A program made the translations under genes and the position numbers. The notes below the pieces were generated by a model that saw only the letters and a list, made by a program, of their open reading frames with translations, searched no databases and was not told where the DNA came from. From NCBI GenBank assembly GCA_034508935.3, contig CM067445.1, positions 12,484,958-12,548,957 of the forward strand: 64,000 nucleotides of DNA, given 5' to 3'. The DNA comes from Berghia stephanieae (lineage: Eukaryota; Mollusca; Gastropoda; Nudibranchia; Aeolidiidae). This document shows positions 12,301-26,622 of this stretch, piece after piece (the first letter of the stretch is position 1; the number at the start of each line of letters is the position of its first letter).

Positions 12301-15300
12301 AAAGCATCTGCAATTGTTTTCCACACAATCTTAGTGCTATATTTCTCTTTAACCAGGATGGTGTACTCAATAGTATTTTCATCTTAGTTGTCTGTAGTTT
12401 TGTTGGGAACAGGAGGGTGGAGGGGGTGATATATGGATTCATGGATTGACTTTCCTTGTTTTGCTTATTTGTTTTTTGTTTTTTTTTTAAACAACAAAAG
12501 CTGCAATAAGGACTAATTGCTCCCCTATGAATGCTTTAATTTAATTATATATATATACTTTTTCTGTCATTCCAAATACCAGCTACAAACAGCAGAAGTT
12601 CAACCTTCTACGAGAAGAAAGTGAAGGCTATTCCAAATTGATGACAGAACTTAATCAAGACATTACCGATCGTATCACGTGGGAACAAGTCTTGGAGAAT
12701 ATCAAGTCTCTCATTGGTAATTGGACTTAAGTTAATGAAACAAAACAATGTTTTATTTTTCCTTATTGAAATGAACATGATTTACATTGACTTTGTCTTC
12801 ATGCCAGAAGTGTGAATTCAAGGTTACTTTAAGCTATGCATTTCAAATGGTAGTATTCGGTCTCTGTCTTGTCATGCTCTGGGGACATTTCCCAGGTTGT
12901 TCACTGAATTATAGATAGGAATTCCTGCTAAAGTGGGATTCAGAATGCTGAATATTTTCTTTTCGTATGTGGTTCAAATGGTTAGAAATCAAGATTTTAT
13001 GTACTTAGGGAGTTAACACCATAACCTGAATGCATCCTATTATATTCAATTTAAAAGGGGATCTAGTCTTAAACTTCCTTCTAAGATGCTATATCGCATT
13101 AACCCACAAATGAAAAATGTTTTCAATTCCCTCCGATTTTTATTATATACTAAAAAAATAAAATTTAAGCTCAATAACAGTAATATATATTTCAAAACAA
13201 GTTATATAATTTTTACAAAAAATTTGAGATATGATCCATAATTTCTCTTTTATATCCCTTTTAGATGCTATTTCATTTCTCTCGCTCTGTAAATGTTATT
13301 TATAATTTTCATGTGTGATAATGGAAGAAGCCCTTCCATGTTTACCTTTTCGTTAGTATTAAGCTGAATCACACTATTGTTATGCAGTTGAATTACCTTA
13401 TTTTTTTTATTTCTCCTCCACTTAGGCTGTTTTGACCTTGATCCCAATCGTGTGCTTGACATTATCCTGGAATCATTTGAGTGTCACCCTGACCAGGATA
13501 GCTTCTACATCAATCTCCTGCGTGCCTACATCATTGACAAGTACACACTGTGTCATATATTAGGCTTCAGGTTCGGATTCAAGGAGGTACGTTTTAGGCA
13601 TAGTCATGGTGGGCAAAATGGGGAGCTCTTCAATGAAAATGGGGGAAAATTCATAATGATTGTGGTAAATTGTGCTCTACATACCGTTGGGTTGTTTTTA
13701 GTAGAATACGGGAAGGTGATAAGTTGAAGATCATTGCATGCTCTTAAAGAGCCAGAAATTCATAATGATTGTGGTAATTTGTGCTCTACGTACCTTTTGG
13801 GTTGTTTTTAGTAGAATACGGGAAGGTGATAAGTTGAAGATACATTGCATGCTCTGAAACAGCCAGAAAACACAACAAAAAGTGTTTACAGGAAGACGTT
13901 TTGTTATTTTATTCTGCCTCGCCTCAATGTTGCAGGGGGGGGGGGGGGGGGGGGGAGATAGAGATTTTGGCTCTTATGCTAGTGCTAGAGTGCTGAAACA
14001 TACAAAGATATAGGTGAAGCTTGAGTTTTATTAATTTTTCTTTTGTTATTATTTTATTTTGTTCTTCCTTACTGCCACAAGTGATTTGGTGACAGATTGT
14101 ATTGAAGGAAAGTACTTTTCAATAGACAAGTGTCCTATTTAAAGGGTAGCATATAACTGTTTCTCTCCTTTGCATGCTACACAAACTGAGGTAGACTCAG
14201 CTGTATGTTTTAATGAGGGTTTTTTTTTTACAATAACTCTTTAAGCTTCCATGTAGAAATCAGAGATGATTTATTTTTTCCCCAGCAAACTGCTGATTGG
14301 ACCACGCCAAAGTCTTTATTCCGATGTGCTGCTTTGTTGTTGAAGCATGGGCTCATTGACCTCGATGACCTCTACCCATATGTAAGTTATGCATTATTTT
14401 AATTAGTGAGTGTTGAATTCAGACGTGCTTTTTACTACAACAAACAAAAACATTGGGTATTAAATAGAATTAGTTTTCCTTTTCCAATTGCAGTTTTCAA
14501 CACGCATGTTCAATTCAGTAAGACTTGTAAAAGAAAGTTTGATGTCATTGCACTTATATTCAGGACTTGGACGTTTTCTTTAACCCCGTTGAAGTTATGT
14601 AAAGTTGGTTAGTGTAAATACATTTTTTCTCCTCTGAGAACTATAAGCTGGTCTGAAGTCTGCTTTTTTTTTTTTTGTGTGTGCATTTTAATAATGATAA
14701 TATTAATAATAATAATAATAATAATATTAGATCTTTATTGTCCATAAATATGGCAATTTGTCATTTAATTAAACTTGTTATAACATTAAAATTCAACAGA
14801 TATTTCACTTCTTACTTCTTTTTCTCTCTCTATCTCTCTTCCTCTCTCATTATTATTCTTATTCCTGTTTTGTTTGTACCGTTGTTGTTTTTTGTTTTTT
14901 CGCTCTTTAAGCTATATAGGTTGAGGCTTTTTTTTTGTTTGTTTGTTGTTTTATTTAATTTATTCTATTTATTGTAGTTCTTATTTTGGAATTATTTTTT
15001 TTCCCTCCATGTTATTTCTGTCAGCTTCTGCCATTGGATTCAGAGCTGGTCCAGTTCCATAACAAACAAGTGTCCGATGCCAAAGCCTATGCCAAGAAAC
15101 TCAGTGCTGTCATCCTGTCGGACAAGAAAGAAGAAGACAAAGAGAAAGACGACACCCAGATCATTGATTTGGTGAGAGGAGAAAAACATTGCATTATCTC
15201 ATTTGAAGAGTAATGTGTTTGTTATTTGTTTCTTTTTATATTTTTGTGGGTATTTTTTGTAGCAAAATACATCTCCATGATAGGAAAGTGTTCCCAGTTT

Positions 15301-15783
15301 TTCGAGGCATTGATGATTTGAATTCTAGAATTCAGTGTTTGATGGGTTGTTTTTTTTCGTTTTTGGTTTTTTTGTTGTTGTTGTTTTGATTGATAAATAC
15401 TTTTTTATTGTTTGATATCATTATTCTTTTCCCAATTCTCTCTTTTGTGTGTGTATGTGGGGAAGGGGGGTTTGGGGTGGGTAGGTGGAAATCAGGAATT
15501 TCTTTAAAGTGATAAAAATCATTCATTGTTATTTGTTTTGACTTTACTACAGGTTTCATGTGTAAATTAAGAAACTGATACTATTTATTTTTTTATGTTT
15601 TTTTCAACAGAGGGAAAATAACCAGAAGTTGGGATTATGTGAGTCTTTGTTAGAAATTGGTGCCTGGGACAGTGCCAAGGCCATCATAGACAGGCTACCA
15701 GAACACTTTGCTGTCTCGTGTCCGTCCATATCAAAAGCCTTGTGTTGTTTGATACACCAGGTCGTTGAGCCCTTGTATGAAAA
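3702..15783 (+). CDS. THOC2: THOC2 exons 1-10 (N-terminal helical region)
   Basis: Residues 1 to about 391. Exon 1 (3702-3766) gives [21 protein letters not shown] and ends in phase 2; exon 2 (8957-9110) completes the Tyr codon and continues with [17 protein letters not shown]. Later landmarks are [14 protein letters not shown] (exon 3), [16 protein letters not shown] (exon 5), [20 protein letters not shown] (exon 6), [17 protein letters not shown] and [10 protein letters not shown] (exon 7), [12 protein letters not shown] (exon 8), a short acidic/basic [10 protein letters not shown] linker (exon 9) and [16 protein letters not shown] (exon 10). All align in order with the human N-terminal THOC2 domain (for example [31 protein letters not shown]). 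Donors are mostly GTAAGT or GTGAGT. Confidence in each exon is high; exon 1 rests on motif, phase and spacing. Confidence 0.93.
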
Positions 15784-18700
15784 GTAAGTTTTCATATTTA
15801 GTAAGATCTATTACCACACAATGCAATCTTGTAATTCATCAAAATATATTGTGATAATTAAACGAGTTGTTGGACTTTCAGCTATGATTTCTTTTGTCTT
15901 GAAAATGGGCCTTTTATTTCATTCAATTTTTAGGGGTGGGTTCTTTTGTTCTTATTTATTTTTTAAATGAGAATCAAAAGTTGGTGGCCAGGAATAACTT
16001 AGTCATTTTATTTTTTATCAGTAAATTTAATGGATAAAATTGAGGCTCATCTACCAAAATTTACTGCAGAGTGTAATAGTACATAACATGACATAATATT
16101 AAGTCAGAGTTAGGGCATGTCGTTGATGTGTGCCTGTTTGATGGTGTGTGAAGTACTTTGCAATTGACTGGTGTACTAGTCAAAGTCTAACATCCAATTA
16201 TTACTGTCTTTTTAACAATGATAAACTCTGCCTCCATGGGGCTCAAGACTCTGAATGAATGAATATGACTGTCCTGTCTCTAAGGACGCTTTCCATGAAT
16301 GTGTGTGGTACTATGAATAGTATGTTGTTTTGTTGGGTTTTTTTTTTTGGGGGGGGGGGTTCACTACTATAGAGTATCATTTTTATATTTTTTATCTTCT
16401 TGCTTATGATGTGTTTGACAGATTCATTGGTTTGCCCCTAGCCGTTGCCAAAAAACGCACCAAGACTCCCCTGATTGTCAACTGTAAGCAGGCAGCAACT
16501 TTCAAGCAACTGTACCACTATGTCATGCCCATGGTCTTGTACCTGGGTCCTCATGCTTCTCGGGATCCTGTCATCATGATCAAGATGATACGACTTGGAA
16601 AGTCTTATATGAATAAGGTAATGATGCGTGGAAAGTCTTATATGAATAAGGTAATGATGCGTGGAAAGTCTTATATGAATAAGGTAATGATGCGTGGAAA
16701 GTCTTATATGAATAAGGTAATGATGCGTGGAAAGTCTTATATGAATAAGGTAATGATGCATGGAAAGTCTTATATGAATACGGTAATGATGCACGGAAAG
16801 TCTTATATGAATACGGTAATGATGCGTGGAAAGTCTTATATGAATAAGGTAATGATGCGTGGAAAGTCTTATATGAATAAGGTAATGATGCGTGGAAAGT
16901 CTTATATGAATAAGGTAATGATGTGTGGAAAGTCTTATATGAATAAGGTAATGATGCGTGGAAAGTCTTATATGAATAAGGTAATGATACTTGGAAAGTC
17001 TTATATGAATAAGGTAATGATGCATGGAAAGTCTTATATGAATACGGTAATGATGCACGGAAAGTCTTATATGAATAAGGTAATGATGGTGGAAGGTTTA
17101 TATGAATAAGGTATGTGCGTGGAAAGTCTTATATGAATAAGGTAATGATGTGTGGAAAGTCTTATATAAATAAGATAATGATGCGTGGAAAGTCTTATAT
17201 GAATAAGGTAATGATGCGTCTAAAGTCTTATTGAATAAGGTAATGATGTGTGGAAAGTCTTATATGAATAAGGTAATGATACGTGGAAAGTCTTATATGA
17301 ATAAGGTAATGATGCGTGGAAAGTCTTATATGAATAGGTAATGATACTTGGAAGTCTTATATGAATAAGGTAATGATGATGGAAAGTCTTATATGAATAC
17401 GGTAATGATGCACGGAAAGTCTTATATGAATAGGTAATGATGGGTGGAAGGTAATGATGCGTGGAAAGTCTTATATGAATAAGGTAATGATACGGCTTGG
17501 AAAGTCTTATATGATAGGTAATGATGCGTGGAAGGTCTTATAGAATAAGTTATGAGTGTGGAAAGTCTTATATGATAAGGTAATGATGGTGTTGAGGGAT
17601 GGGAACAATCCAGGGATGAATTTTTTTTAATTCGATACTAATTTTAAAGTGAATAAATGATAATTCCCGTTATTCATCCCGAGTGAAAATTTGTCATGGA
17701 TGGGGCACTCGACTTACACAAATAGACCTGGTTTTGAATCTACATACATTACATAGTGAGCCTCTTTTCCCCATCTTAAATGGACACAAGATCTCAATGT
17801 TAGACAGGTCGTCAATCCAAAGACAAGGAATTGTTACTGTTCGTTTCACTTCATAGAGTACGGGTTGAACTCTGGCACCCTGGGTCTTTAGGCTGAGTTC
17901 AGTTTCACTCTTTACCAGATATCTATCTCAGCAATTTCAATGTATGAAATCAGGTCTGTTGTCATACACAGTTAAATAATAGAAGTTGTTATTTGGAAGA
18001 ATTTCAGTATGGCCATGTAAATATATGTGTGTGATTTTTGTAAAGCACTGCTGAGCACTTTTCCATTGGATAGTTAAGCGCCATATAAATGATTTATTAA
18101 TATTATTATTATTATTAAGGTTGAGGGGGGAATTGACTTCATTCCCTAGTATATTGCAAATTACCAATTTCCAAACTAAATTGTTGGAAATGACCGGATG
18201 TATGAAAAACACTAAAGCACTAAACACCAATCTGAAAACTCATTCATTGTGAAGTATCATCAAAGACTAACACTCTTCCTGAATCAAGTGTGAACACAAC
18301 AGATTTAGACACTTTCAAGAAACTATCAAATTACTTCAGCCCAAAAACCAACAATGGCTGCCACATTCAACAACTCTCTCCACCCTTGAATACAAATACC
18401 CAGAACTGGATGGACTTTGAGTAACATCCAGTTTCAGATGAACCAATATTACATTCTAACCCAATTGTTTACTATTTCATTTTAGCGCTTGAAAGAAGGT
18501 GTAGGCCCCGATGATGAGGCAGCTTATTATGGATTTCTCAACATTCTGGAGGAAGTCCTTCTCATCCCATGCCACTTTCTCAGATGAGGGCCTACTACAG
18601 TTCTAGTGCGAGAGAGTTAATGGGCAGTATTGATGTTGTGAGGCTCTATCCCTACGAGATTCGGTAAGTGTACAGAGTTAGTATTGGTATAATGGGCACT

Positions 18701-21700
18701 TGTAATTGATGTAATTGTTGAGGCTCTATCCCTACGAGATTCGTAAGTGTACAGAGTTAGTATTGGTATAATGGGCACTTGTAATTGATGTAATTGTTGA
18801 GGCTCTATCCCTACGAGATTCGGTAAGTGTACAGAGTTAGTATTGGTATAATGGGCACTTGTAATTGATGTAATTGTTGAGGCTCTATCCCTACGAGATT
18901 CGGTAAGTGTACAGAGTTAGTATTGGTATAATGGGCACTTGTAATTGATGTAATTGTTGAGGCTCTATCCCTACGAGATTCGGTAAGTGTACAGAGTTAG
19001 TATTGGTATAATGGGCACTTGTAATTGATGTAATTCCTCTGGACAGGATTATCCTGGTAACCCGTTGTTGATTATGTTATTATTTAAATGTTAATGTTTT
19101 GTTTTGTTATTTGTTAGTCAATGCTCTGAATTCAATTATATTTTTTTTAACATCTGCAATCTCTGTTTATTTTTAAAAAATTATTATTATTAAAAAATAT
19201 GATTTATTGTTTCAATCTGAACGTTGGGTCAAAATTTAGTTAAATATAAAAATGATATTTCAGAGACTGCACTTATTTTGATGCCAAATAATCTTGCCTC
19301 AAATTTTGTATCAGAGGAATTTCAATTTTTTACGTTTGGTTCACCTTTACTGGATAATAATTACATGTGAATTTGGCCATGTAACCGTTTTAGTTGTAGA
19401 CAGATTGGTTTGCCGTTTGATACATTTTCATGTCTTAAAACTTTTAGGTATCGCTTGTATGGGTCGTGGAAGAATGAGTCCTACTCTCATCATCCCTGCC
19501 TTATACGCACTAAAGCTGATTGCTTAGACAGAGCCAAGTACATCATGAAGTAAGTGTGTTAGAATACAAAACAGATTACATCCAAAAATTGAATGTTTTC
19601 CTTTTTACTGCTAAGAACAGTTTCAAGTTAAAGTCACTTTTCAACTCACATTTATATTGCTGTAGAGAGATTTATTTCTAAATATTTTATCTCTCCCTAT
19701 TTCAAATTAACATTATGTTGGGTATAAGATCCCTAGCTCAATCCAGCATTACATTAATCTTTATTCTGTCATTTTAATCAATGTTTACAAAACTTTAAAT
19801 TTTAAAACTTATCGACTTTTATCAAAGTGACTTTGGGGATTTTCTGAGTTTTGTTTTCAGGCTTCCTTCACAATCACAAATAGTCAAATATTACCGTTTC
19901 TACCAAAATTCTCCAATCTATTCAATAAAAGACAGGCACTAAATTTTTTGGGTGGGGTGTCCGGTCAGATTTGTAATTTTTGCCTATATGATTCAATGCC
20001 CACGCACATCATTTATTTTCTCTGAAATTTCCATGTAGAATAGAAGTGCTATATTGTTTCAATCTAAGAATTTCCTAAATTTCTTTCCTTTTAAAAATCT
20101 CACAGACGTTTGACCAAAGAGACAGTAAAACCTTCAGGGAGACAGCTGGGAAAACTCAGTCACAGCAACCCCGGGATTGTCTTTGAATACGTGAGTCCTT
20201 GTCACTCTTTGTCTACTCGTATCTTTGTATACTCATTTAATAATCAAAATTGCTGTGCTAGATAAATCCTGGAGAAAAATATACTTCATTGTACTTTCAG
20301 CCTTTTGTTGTATTTTTGTTTGGTTTGTTTGTTTGTTTACTGTCTGTCTTTATGTAGTTTCTGATGATGTGTTTGTTTAAAGACAGATCAACTTCAAAAA
20401 GCACGGTCTGCATTCTGATGTTGTGATGGTCTTATTTCATGCTTTCAATGTTTGAAGAAAAATATGCAATTTTGATTCCAAATAATGTAATATGTAGTGA
20501 CTTGTTTCAGATATGGTAACGTATTTTGATAATCATAAGCATGCTATATAACTCTGTAAAGTGCTGATAAGTACCATGAATTGTTATAAATAAATAAACC
20601 TTATATTTATCCTTGATGAAATTGGTTTTACAAACAAGAATTACAAGAATGAATAAATAGGCGTTAAAAAATTTATTTTCATAATTTTATAAAGCAATAG
20701 TAAATAAGATAAGAATATCAGTAAATCAAGGTGCACCTTAATTATTAATAAATTAACCACTTTTACTTAAACTATTTTTTATATTTTTTATTATTATTTA
20801 TTTATTTATTTATTTCTACCATTATTCTTATAGGTGTTGTCAAGTTATTCTTTGAAGTTAACCAATTTATTCCACCCTTCTTACAGATTTTATCCCAGAT
20901 TCAACGCTATGACAATCTGATAGGACCTGTTGTTGATGCTCTCAAGTATTTGACGTCCATTTCCTATGATTTGCTGACTTGTATCCTGTCCCGATATACA
21001 TTAATTGGTTTTTGATTTAGCTTTTATTATTGTTGGAGTAGGAAAAGTTTGTTTTTTGTTGAGGTTGTTTTTGTTTTTCTTTAAGAGACCTTTTAATTTG
21101 AAAAATTAGAATATAATAAGATTTAAAAAAAAAAAAAAAGAGATTGAGAGGGCTTTCTCTCTTTATACTGATAAACGAAAGAATAGATAAATAAATCTCA
21201 GCCATTGAAACAGATTTCGTATATCTAATCGGTGGTGTCTGAGGCTCAGCGATACTGTATCAAAATTTAAGTGTTTAAATGATGCTGCACCTAAAGGATA
21301 CCTAATGGGCAACTTGTACCTTATGAAATGGAAACTTAGTTTCATGTGGCCTGCTAGGAGGATTAATAAAGCTTAGTGCATTGGGTATGATGAATCCATG
21401 GACATCTTTATATTAAAGGCTCTTATTTATTTATTTATTTGATTATTATTTAAATTAGATAGTTTCTCAGGGGAACTCTTTGTTTCTTTTGAGTGAACAT
21501 TATTTTCCAAAAGTTTCTAAATGTTTGTCCTTGACTCAAGTCCAGTCTGCGTGATTGAGGCCATTGCTAACCCAGAGAAGGACAGAATGAAGACGGACAA
21601 CATGAATATATCACTATGGCTCCAAAGTAAGTTCTCTGCCTTCAGGAGAAATCCAATTTATGAATTCCCATAAGTTGTAAGGTTTGTATTGAATTCATTA

Positions 21701-24700
21701 ATCAAACACCAACACTAATGAGGAATTGAGGTTTTTGTTTATTTGTTTGTTTGTTATTTATTATTTGTTTAAATACATTTTGTTGGGGGGGTTTCATGTT
21801 TGTTTTTTTATTTGGTTTGGTTTTTGTTGGGGTTGTTTTATAAAAATATTTTTTGTTGTTTTTTTTTTTTTTTGGTTTTGTTTTGTTTTTATTGTCAAAT
21901 ATTCATTTTAATGCATCATAATAAAGTTTTTAAATGTAGTTGGACATCAAATCACATGGGTTTGATTCTCCAAAGTGAGTGAAGGCCAACTTACGTTGTA
22001 AATCACAGTTTTGGTTTTCATAACCAATGTTTGTTTTCTATTTTATACAGTAAAGTACTGAATTTATTTTTTTTAAATAATGTTGCATGATAAAATCTCA
22101 CACATTTAAGGATATATAATCAATGGTGCAATGCAATTGTTTCCACAGGTCTAGCCAGCTTCCTTGGAGCTATCTGCCGTAAATACCAAGTAGAACTCAC
22201 AGGCATCATGCAGTATGTAGCAAATCAGCTGAAAGCTGGGAAAAGGTAAGTCTTACCACCTCAATTCTTTTACGGATGAACTAAATAGAAGATGGTGAAA
22301 CAAATCAATCTTGGCTAGACTAGTAAATTATGGGCATATAGCGAGTGCTGTCAATGCTGATGAAATGCAATATTACAATTGGGAGGTGTCTTGGAAAGGA
22401 TTGGGCTGTTCACTGTAGAGTTGTCCAACCAATTCAGCTGTTTTCATTGTGTTTACAAGTGTGGTAATGTTATTAGGTCATAAGTTTATGATTGTAAACA
22501 TTCTTACAACGTACAATATTCTTCACAGCATGTTTCAAGGATGTTGTGCTATAATTTTGCAACTGTTGTTTTGAGCTTTTTAGTCATGAAACACAAGATC
22601 AAATTTTTCTATATTTTTCTTTCTAAGTTTTAACCGTTAGAACAGTGTTTTTCTTCCTTTGATAAATTTATAAGATCTTATGCTGTTCTGAAAAGCTTGT
22701 TTTGCTGCACATAATTATGTGTAGCATGTACTGATTGTATCTGAGTTTGAGTGTAAAATGGGGTGAGAATGACATTTCAGGAAAAATTCATGAAAATAGT
22801 TGGTAAGGAGAGAGTTAAGATCCAACTTCAGCATCAGACTCATCTAGACTTGTGCGGCTATGTGGACTTGTATGACACTCGCTTTGTGATTGTAGGGTCC
22901 TGGGTTCAAGCCTCGCTCGGCGCAAATTTGAGTCCCTGGAAAAGACACTTTACTCGCATTCTCTCCCTATATTCAGGTGTAAAATGAGTACCTTATTAAA
23001 CAATTATCGTCCTGTATCAAATTTACCTTTTTTGTCAAAACTTTTGGAGAAGGTAGTTCTTACACAATTAACATCTCATCTTAAGAACAACAGTTTGGAA
23101 CAACCCTTTCAGTCAGCCTACAAACATCAACACAGTACTGAAACGGCGCTTCTTAAAATCTTTAATGACTTGTTATGTAATGCTGATGCTAACAATATCA
23201 ATGTATTATGCCTTTTAGATCTTTCAGCTGCCTTTGACACCATTGACCATGACATTTTGTTAAGAAGACTAGAAAATACGTTCGGCATAAAAGGAATTGC
23301 CCTTAAATGGTTTACATCATATTTACAGGATCGATGGCAGACTGTCGTGGTGAATGGTGTTCAGTCAGAACAAGTTTTACTAAATTTTGGAGTGCCATAA
23401 GGCTCTGTTCTTGGCCCTGTCCTTTTTACTGTATATATGCAGCCCCTTTCTAGTGTGATATCCAGATTCAATCTGAGTTATCATTTTTATGCAGATGATA
23501 CGCAAATATATGATTCAGCACCCCTTAGTAATTTACAGTTCTTAATACAACGAATTACGAGCTGTTTTAATGAGATTAAATCTTGGATGTACCACAATAA
23601 GTTAAAATTAAATGATAGTAAAACTGAGATTTTAATGTGTGGAAGGCCGAGTATCCTTAAACAGGCAAATAAATCACCTATTACTCTCGGAAATAGCCAT
23701 CGATAAAGATCTTTCCATGACAAGCCACGTGAATAACACCATACAATCTATGTACATAGAAATGAAAAAAATAAGCAAAATTCGTAATTTAATACCGAAG
23801 CATATAACAGAACTTTTAATCAATTCCTTGGTTTTATCTAAATTGGACTATTGTAACTCCCTTTGGGCGAATTTAGCTAAAGACAAAATTAGCAAACTTC
23901 AGGTTGCTCAAAATAACGCAGCCAGGCTCATTGTACGCAATAACAAAAAATACCCGTCAGCAACTCTTCTTCTCCGTGAGTTACATTGGCTTCCTGTGGA
24001 AAAAAGAGTTGCCTATAAGATTTGTACTGTTGTCTACAAATCCCTGAGCACGAACAGTCCCTCCTATATTAAAGACCTTCTAAACATATATGTCCCAATA
24101 GAAACTTGAGGTCAAGCAATGACCAATCAATCCTTGTCAAACCAAAGCCATTGCGTAAAATAGGTGAACAGTCTTTTCAATTTTCGGCCCCCATTTTTGG
24201 AACTCTCTCCCATCACACGTGAGATGCTCGGATTCGTTGACAACGTTCAAATCTCGCTTAAAGTTTTATCTTTTTACGTCATAATGTTGCAATATTATTT
24301 TCATATTTTGTTGTTGTTAAATTGAATTCGTATCACGTTTCCTTCACACTTGTCTCACTGTAATATGTTTTGTTTTATATCACTGTAAAGCGCTTAGAGC
24401 CTGTGACAACAGGGTAAAGCGCTATATAAATGCCATTTATTATTATTATTATTATTATTACCTGGTCGTTAACAGTGTCTTTGTCCGGAAAAAATGTAAT
24501 ATCACCTAACAGGCGTCATGATATGTTATACATGTTGCTGTTGGCCAGGGACCGCTTGTAAAGCCCTTTGAGCACATTTAGTGGATATTGTGCTACATAA
24601 AAGCTCAATTATTATTTTTTTAGACATGATCCAGATTGGGGTGTTGTATCACAAAAGGTCCTCTCTTTAGATGGAAAACATAATCAGTTTTCTCTCCCTT

Positions 24701-26576
24701 TTTCTTTGACCCCAGCACTGATTTGTTGTTGTTGAGAGAGGTGGTCCAGAAGATGGCTGGTATTGAGGTGTCTGAGGAAATCACTGACGACCAGCTGGAG
24801 GCCATGGCAGGAGGGGAGCTGGTCAGACAAGAGGTTGGTTTTTCACTTGGGATGAAATCATTTTTGTCGAAATAAGATAAAGTTCTTGTTGTAGTAAATG
24901 GCCTTTAGAGCAGGATTTCTGTTTTATTATTTTGTTGTGTTTTTTTTTTTTAGGCCATCGACCAGTCATTGATTTAAAGTTGAATCAACAGCATTTCTAT
25001 ATTTGGATTTACATTTTGATTATTTGTTTTTTTAAATTATTTAAACTTTTGTCTTTAACTGAATCAAAGCGTCTGTGGTAACCAAACAACTCATGTCTAC
25101 AGTTTACACAGCAGACCTTTCACCATTGTGTCTATATTTACATACTCAGATCAAATTTTTATAGGGACTCAAATTCATAAACCAATTTGGTTAAATTTGA
25201 TTTAAAATGAAACTGTATTGCGTTTGTTCTAAATAATTTTAAAGAAGTGATATATGAAAAAGAAATATGGATTGAAATCCTTCACATATCTTTATCTTGT
25301 CATCAATACAGATTTTTTATTCCTAAAATTCTGAAATTCCATCATCTGTTGCCAGTTTTAGTATAAGAATGGATTTAGTTTGATTAAAGGGGTGGCAACG
25401 TTCAAGAGTTTTGTGTCCCTGTGACTTATAGAAGAAAACTGTTTATCGTGATGATAATCTTCCGCGGATTCAAGGAATTCAGGGAGTTTGGAAATTTCTC
25501 AGAAATTTTCTGCTGAATTTGTCATGTCAAACATTTTTGTCAAAACCACTAGGTTTCGGTAACAGATATTGTAACCTGCTGTATAAAGTAAAAATCAAAA
25601 CAAAGCAACACTTTCTGGTCTTTTATTCGAATAATATTGTAGGCCTTTAAATTGTTTTGTGGAAAGGACAATTCATTAAATGTTTACAAACAGTATATGT
25701 CTATACTAGTAGTAGTAATATATTACATAATACAAAACTATGTTCCTGTTATTTCTACACTTTGCTTTTGTTTGATCGATATGCCGAGAAATTTTCTTCC
25801 TTATTGAATTATCGTCACTAGTTTATAGATTGCCATACCCACAGGAAGGAATAATGATGGTTCGGACTAAAATTTTCTATAACTTTTTTTTCTTTTCTTT
25901 TTTTCTTTGTCGTTCAGGGCAGTAATTTTGCCCAGGTCCGCAATACAAGGAAGTCATCGACACGACTGAAGGACACTCTGTTGGAACAAGACCTGGCCCT
26001 GTCCTTGTGTCTACTCATGTCGCAGCAAAGGGACAGCACTGTGTTTGCAGAAGACACCAATAAACATCTCAAGCTGGTTGGCAAACTCTATGATCAGGTC
26101 AGATTGATACACAAAGATTTTATCGTTATTCTATCTGTTTCTTTTTCTTTGTCGTGTCTTGTGTCAAAAATTACCTTTAACCTTCAGACTTAGATTTTCA
26201 GCTGCCCAGTGGCAGATTTGTATTACTGCTCTGATCAGTGTAAATTTGAATTTTGTTTGTCAATCATTAACTAACGTTTGTAGTAATGTTTGTTTTTTTT
26301 TCTCTCACAGTGCCAGGACACATTGGTCCAATTTGGATCATTTCTGTCGATGCAACTAAGCACAGAGGAATTTGTCAAGCGTCTGCCTCCCATTGATGTT
26401 CTGCTCACCACATTCCATATACCTCACTCTGCTGCCTTCTTTCTATCCAGACCGCTCTATGCTCACAATATCAATGTAAGTATTGGTACACTGCGACTGA
26501 TCAGACACTTTTGTGATGTTTGACAATGGGAAACTGTGATTTATTTTTATTATTTTTTTTATTATTATTATTATTA

Positions 26577-26622
<46 letters not shown>

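Noticed and set aside
16438-17058. 206-codon minus-strand open frame ([11 protein letters not shown] repeats)
   Set aside because: It is the antisense shadow of the 33-bp minisatellite and THOC2 exon 11.
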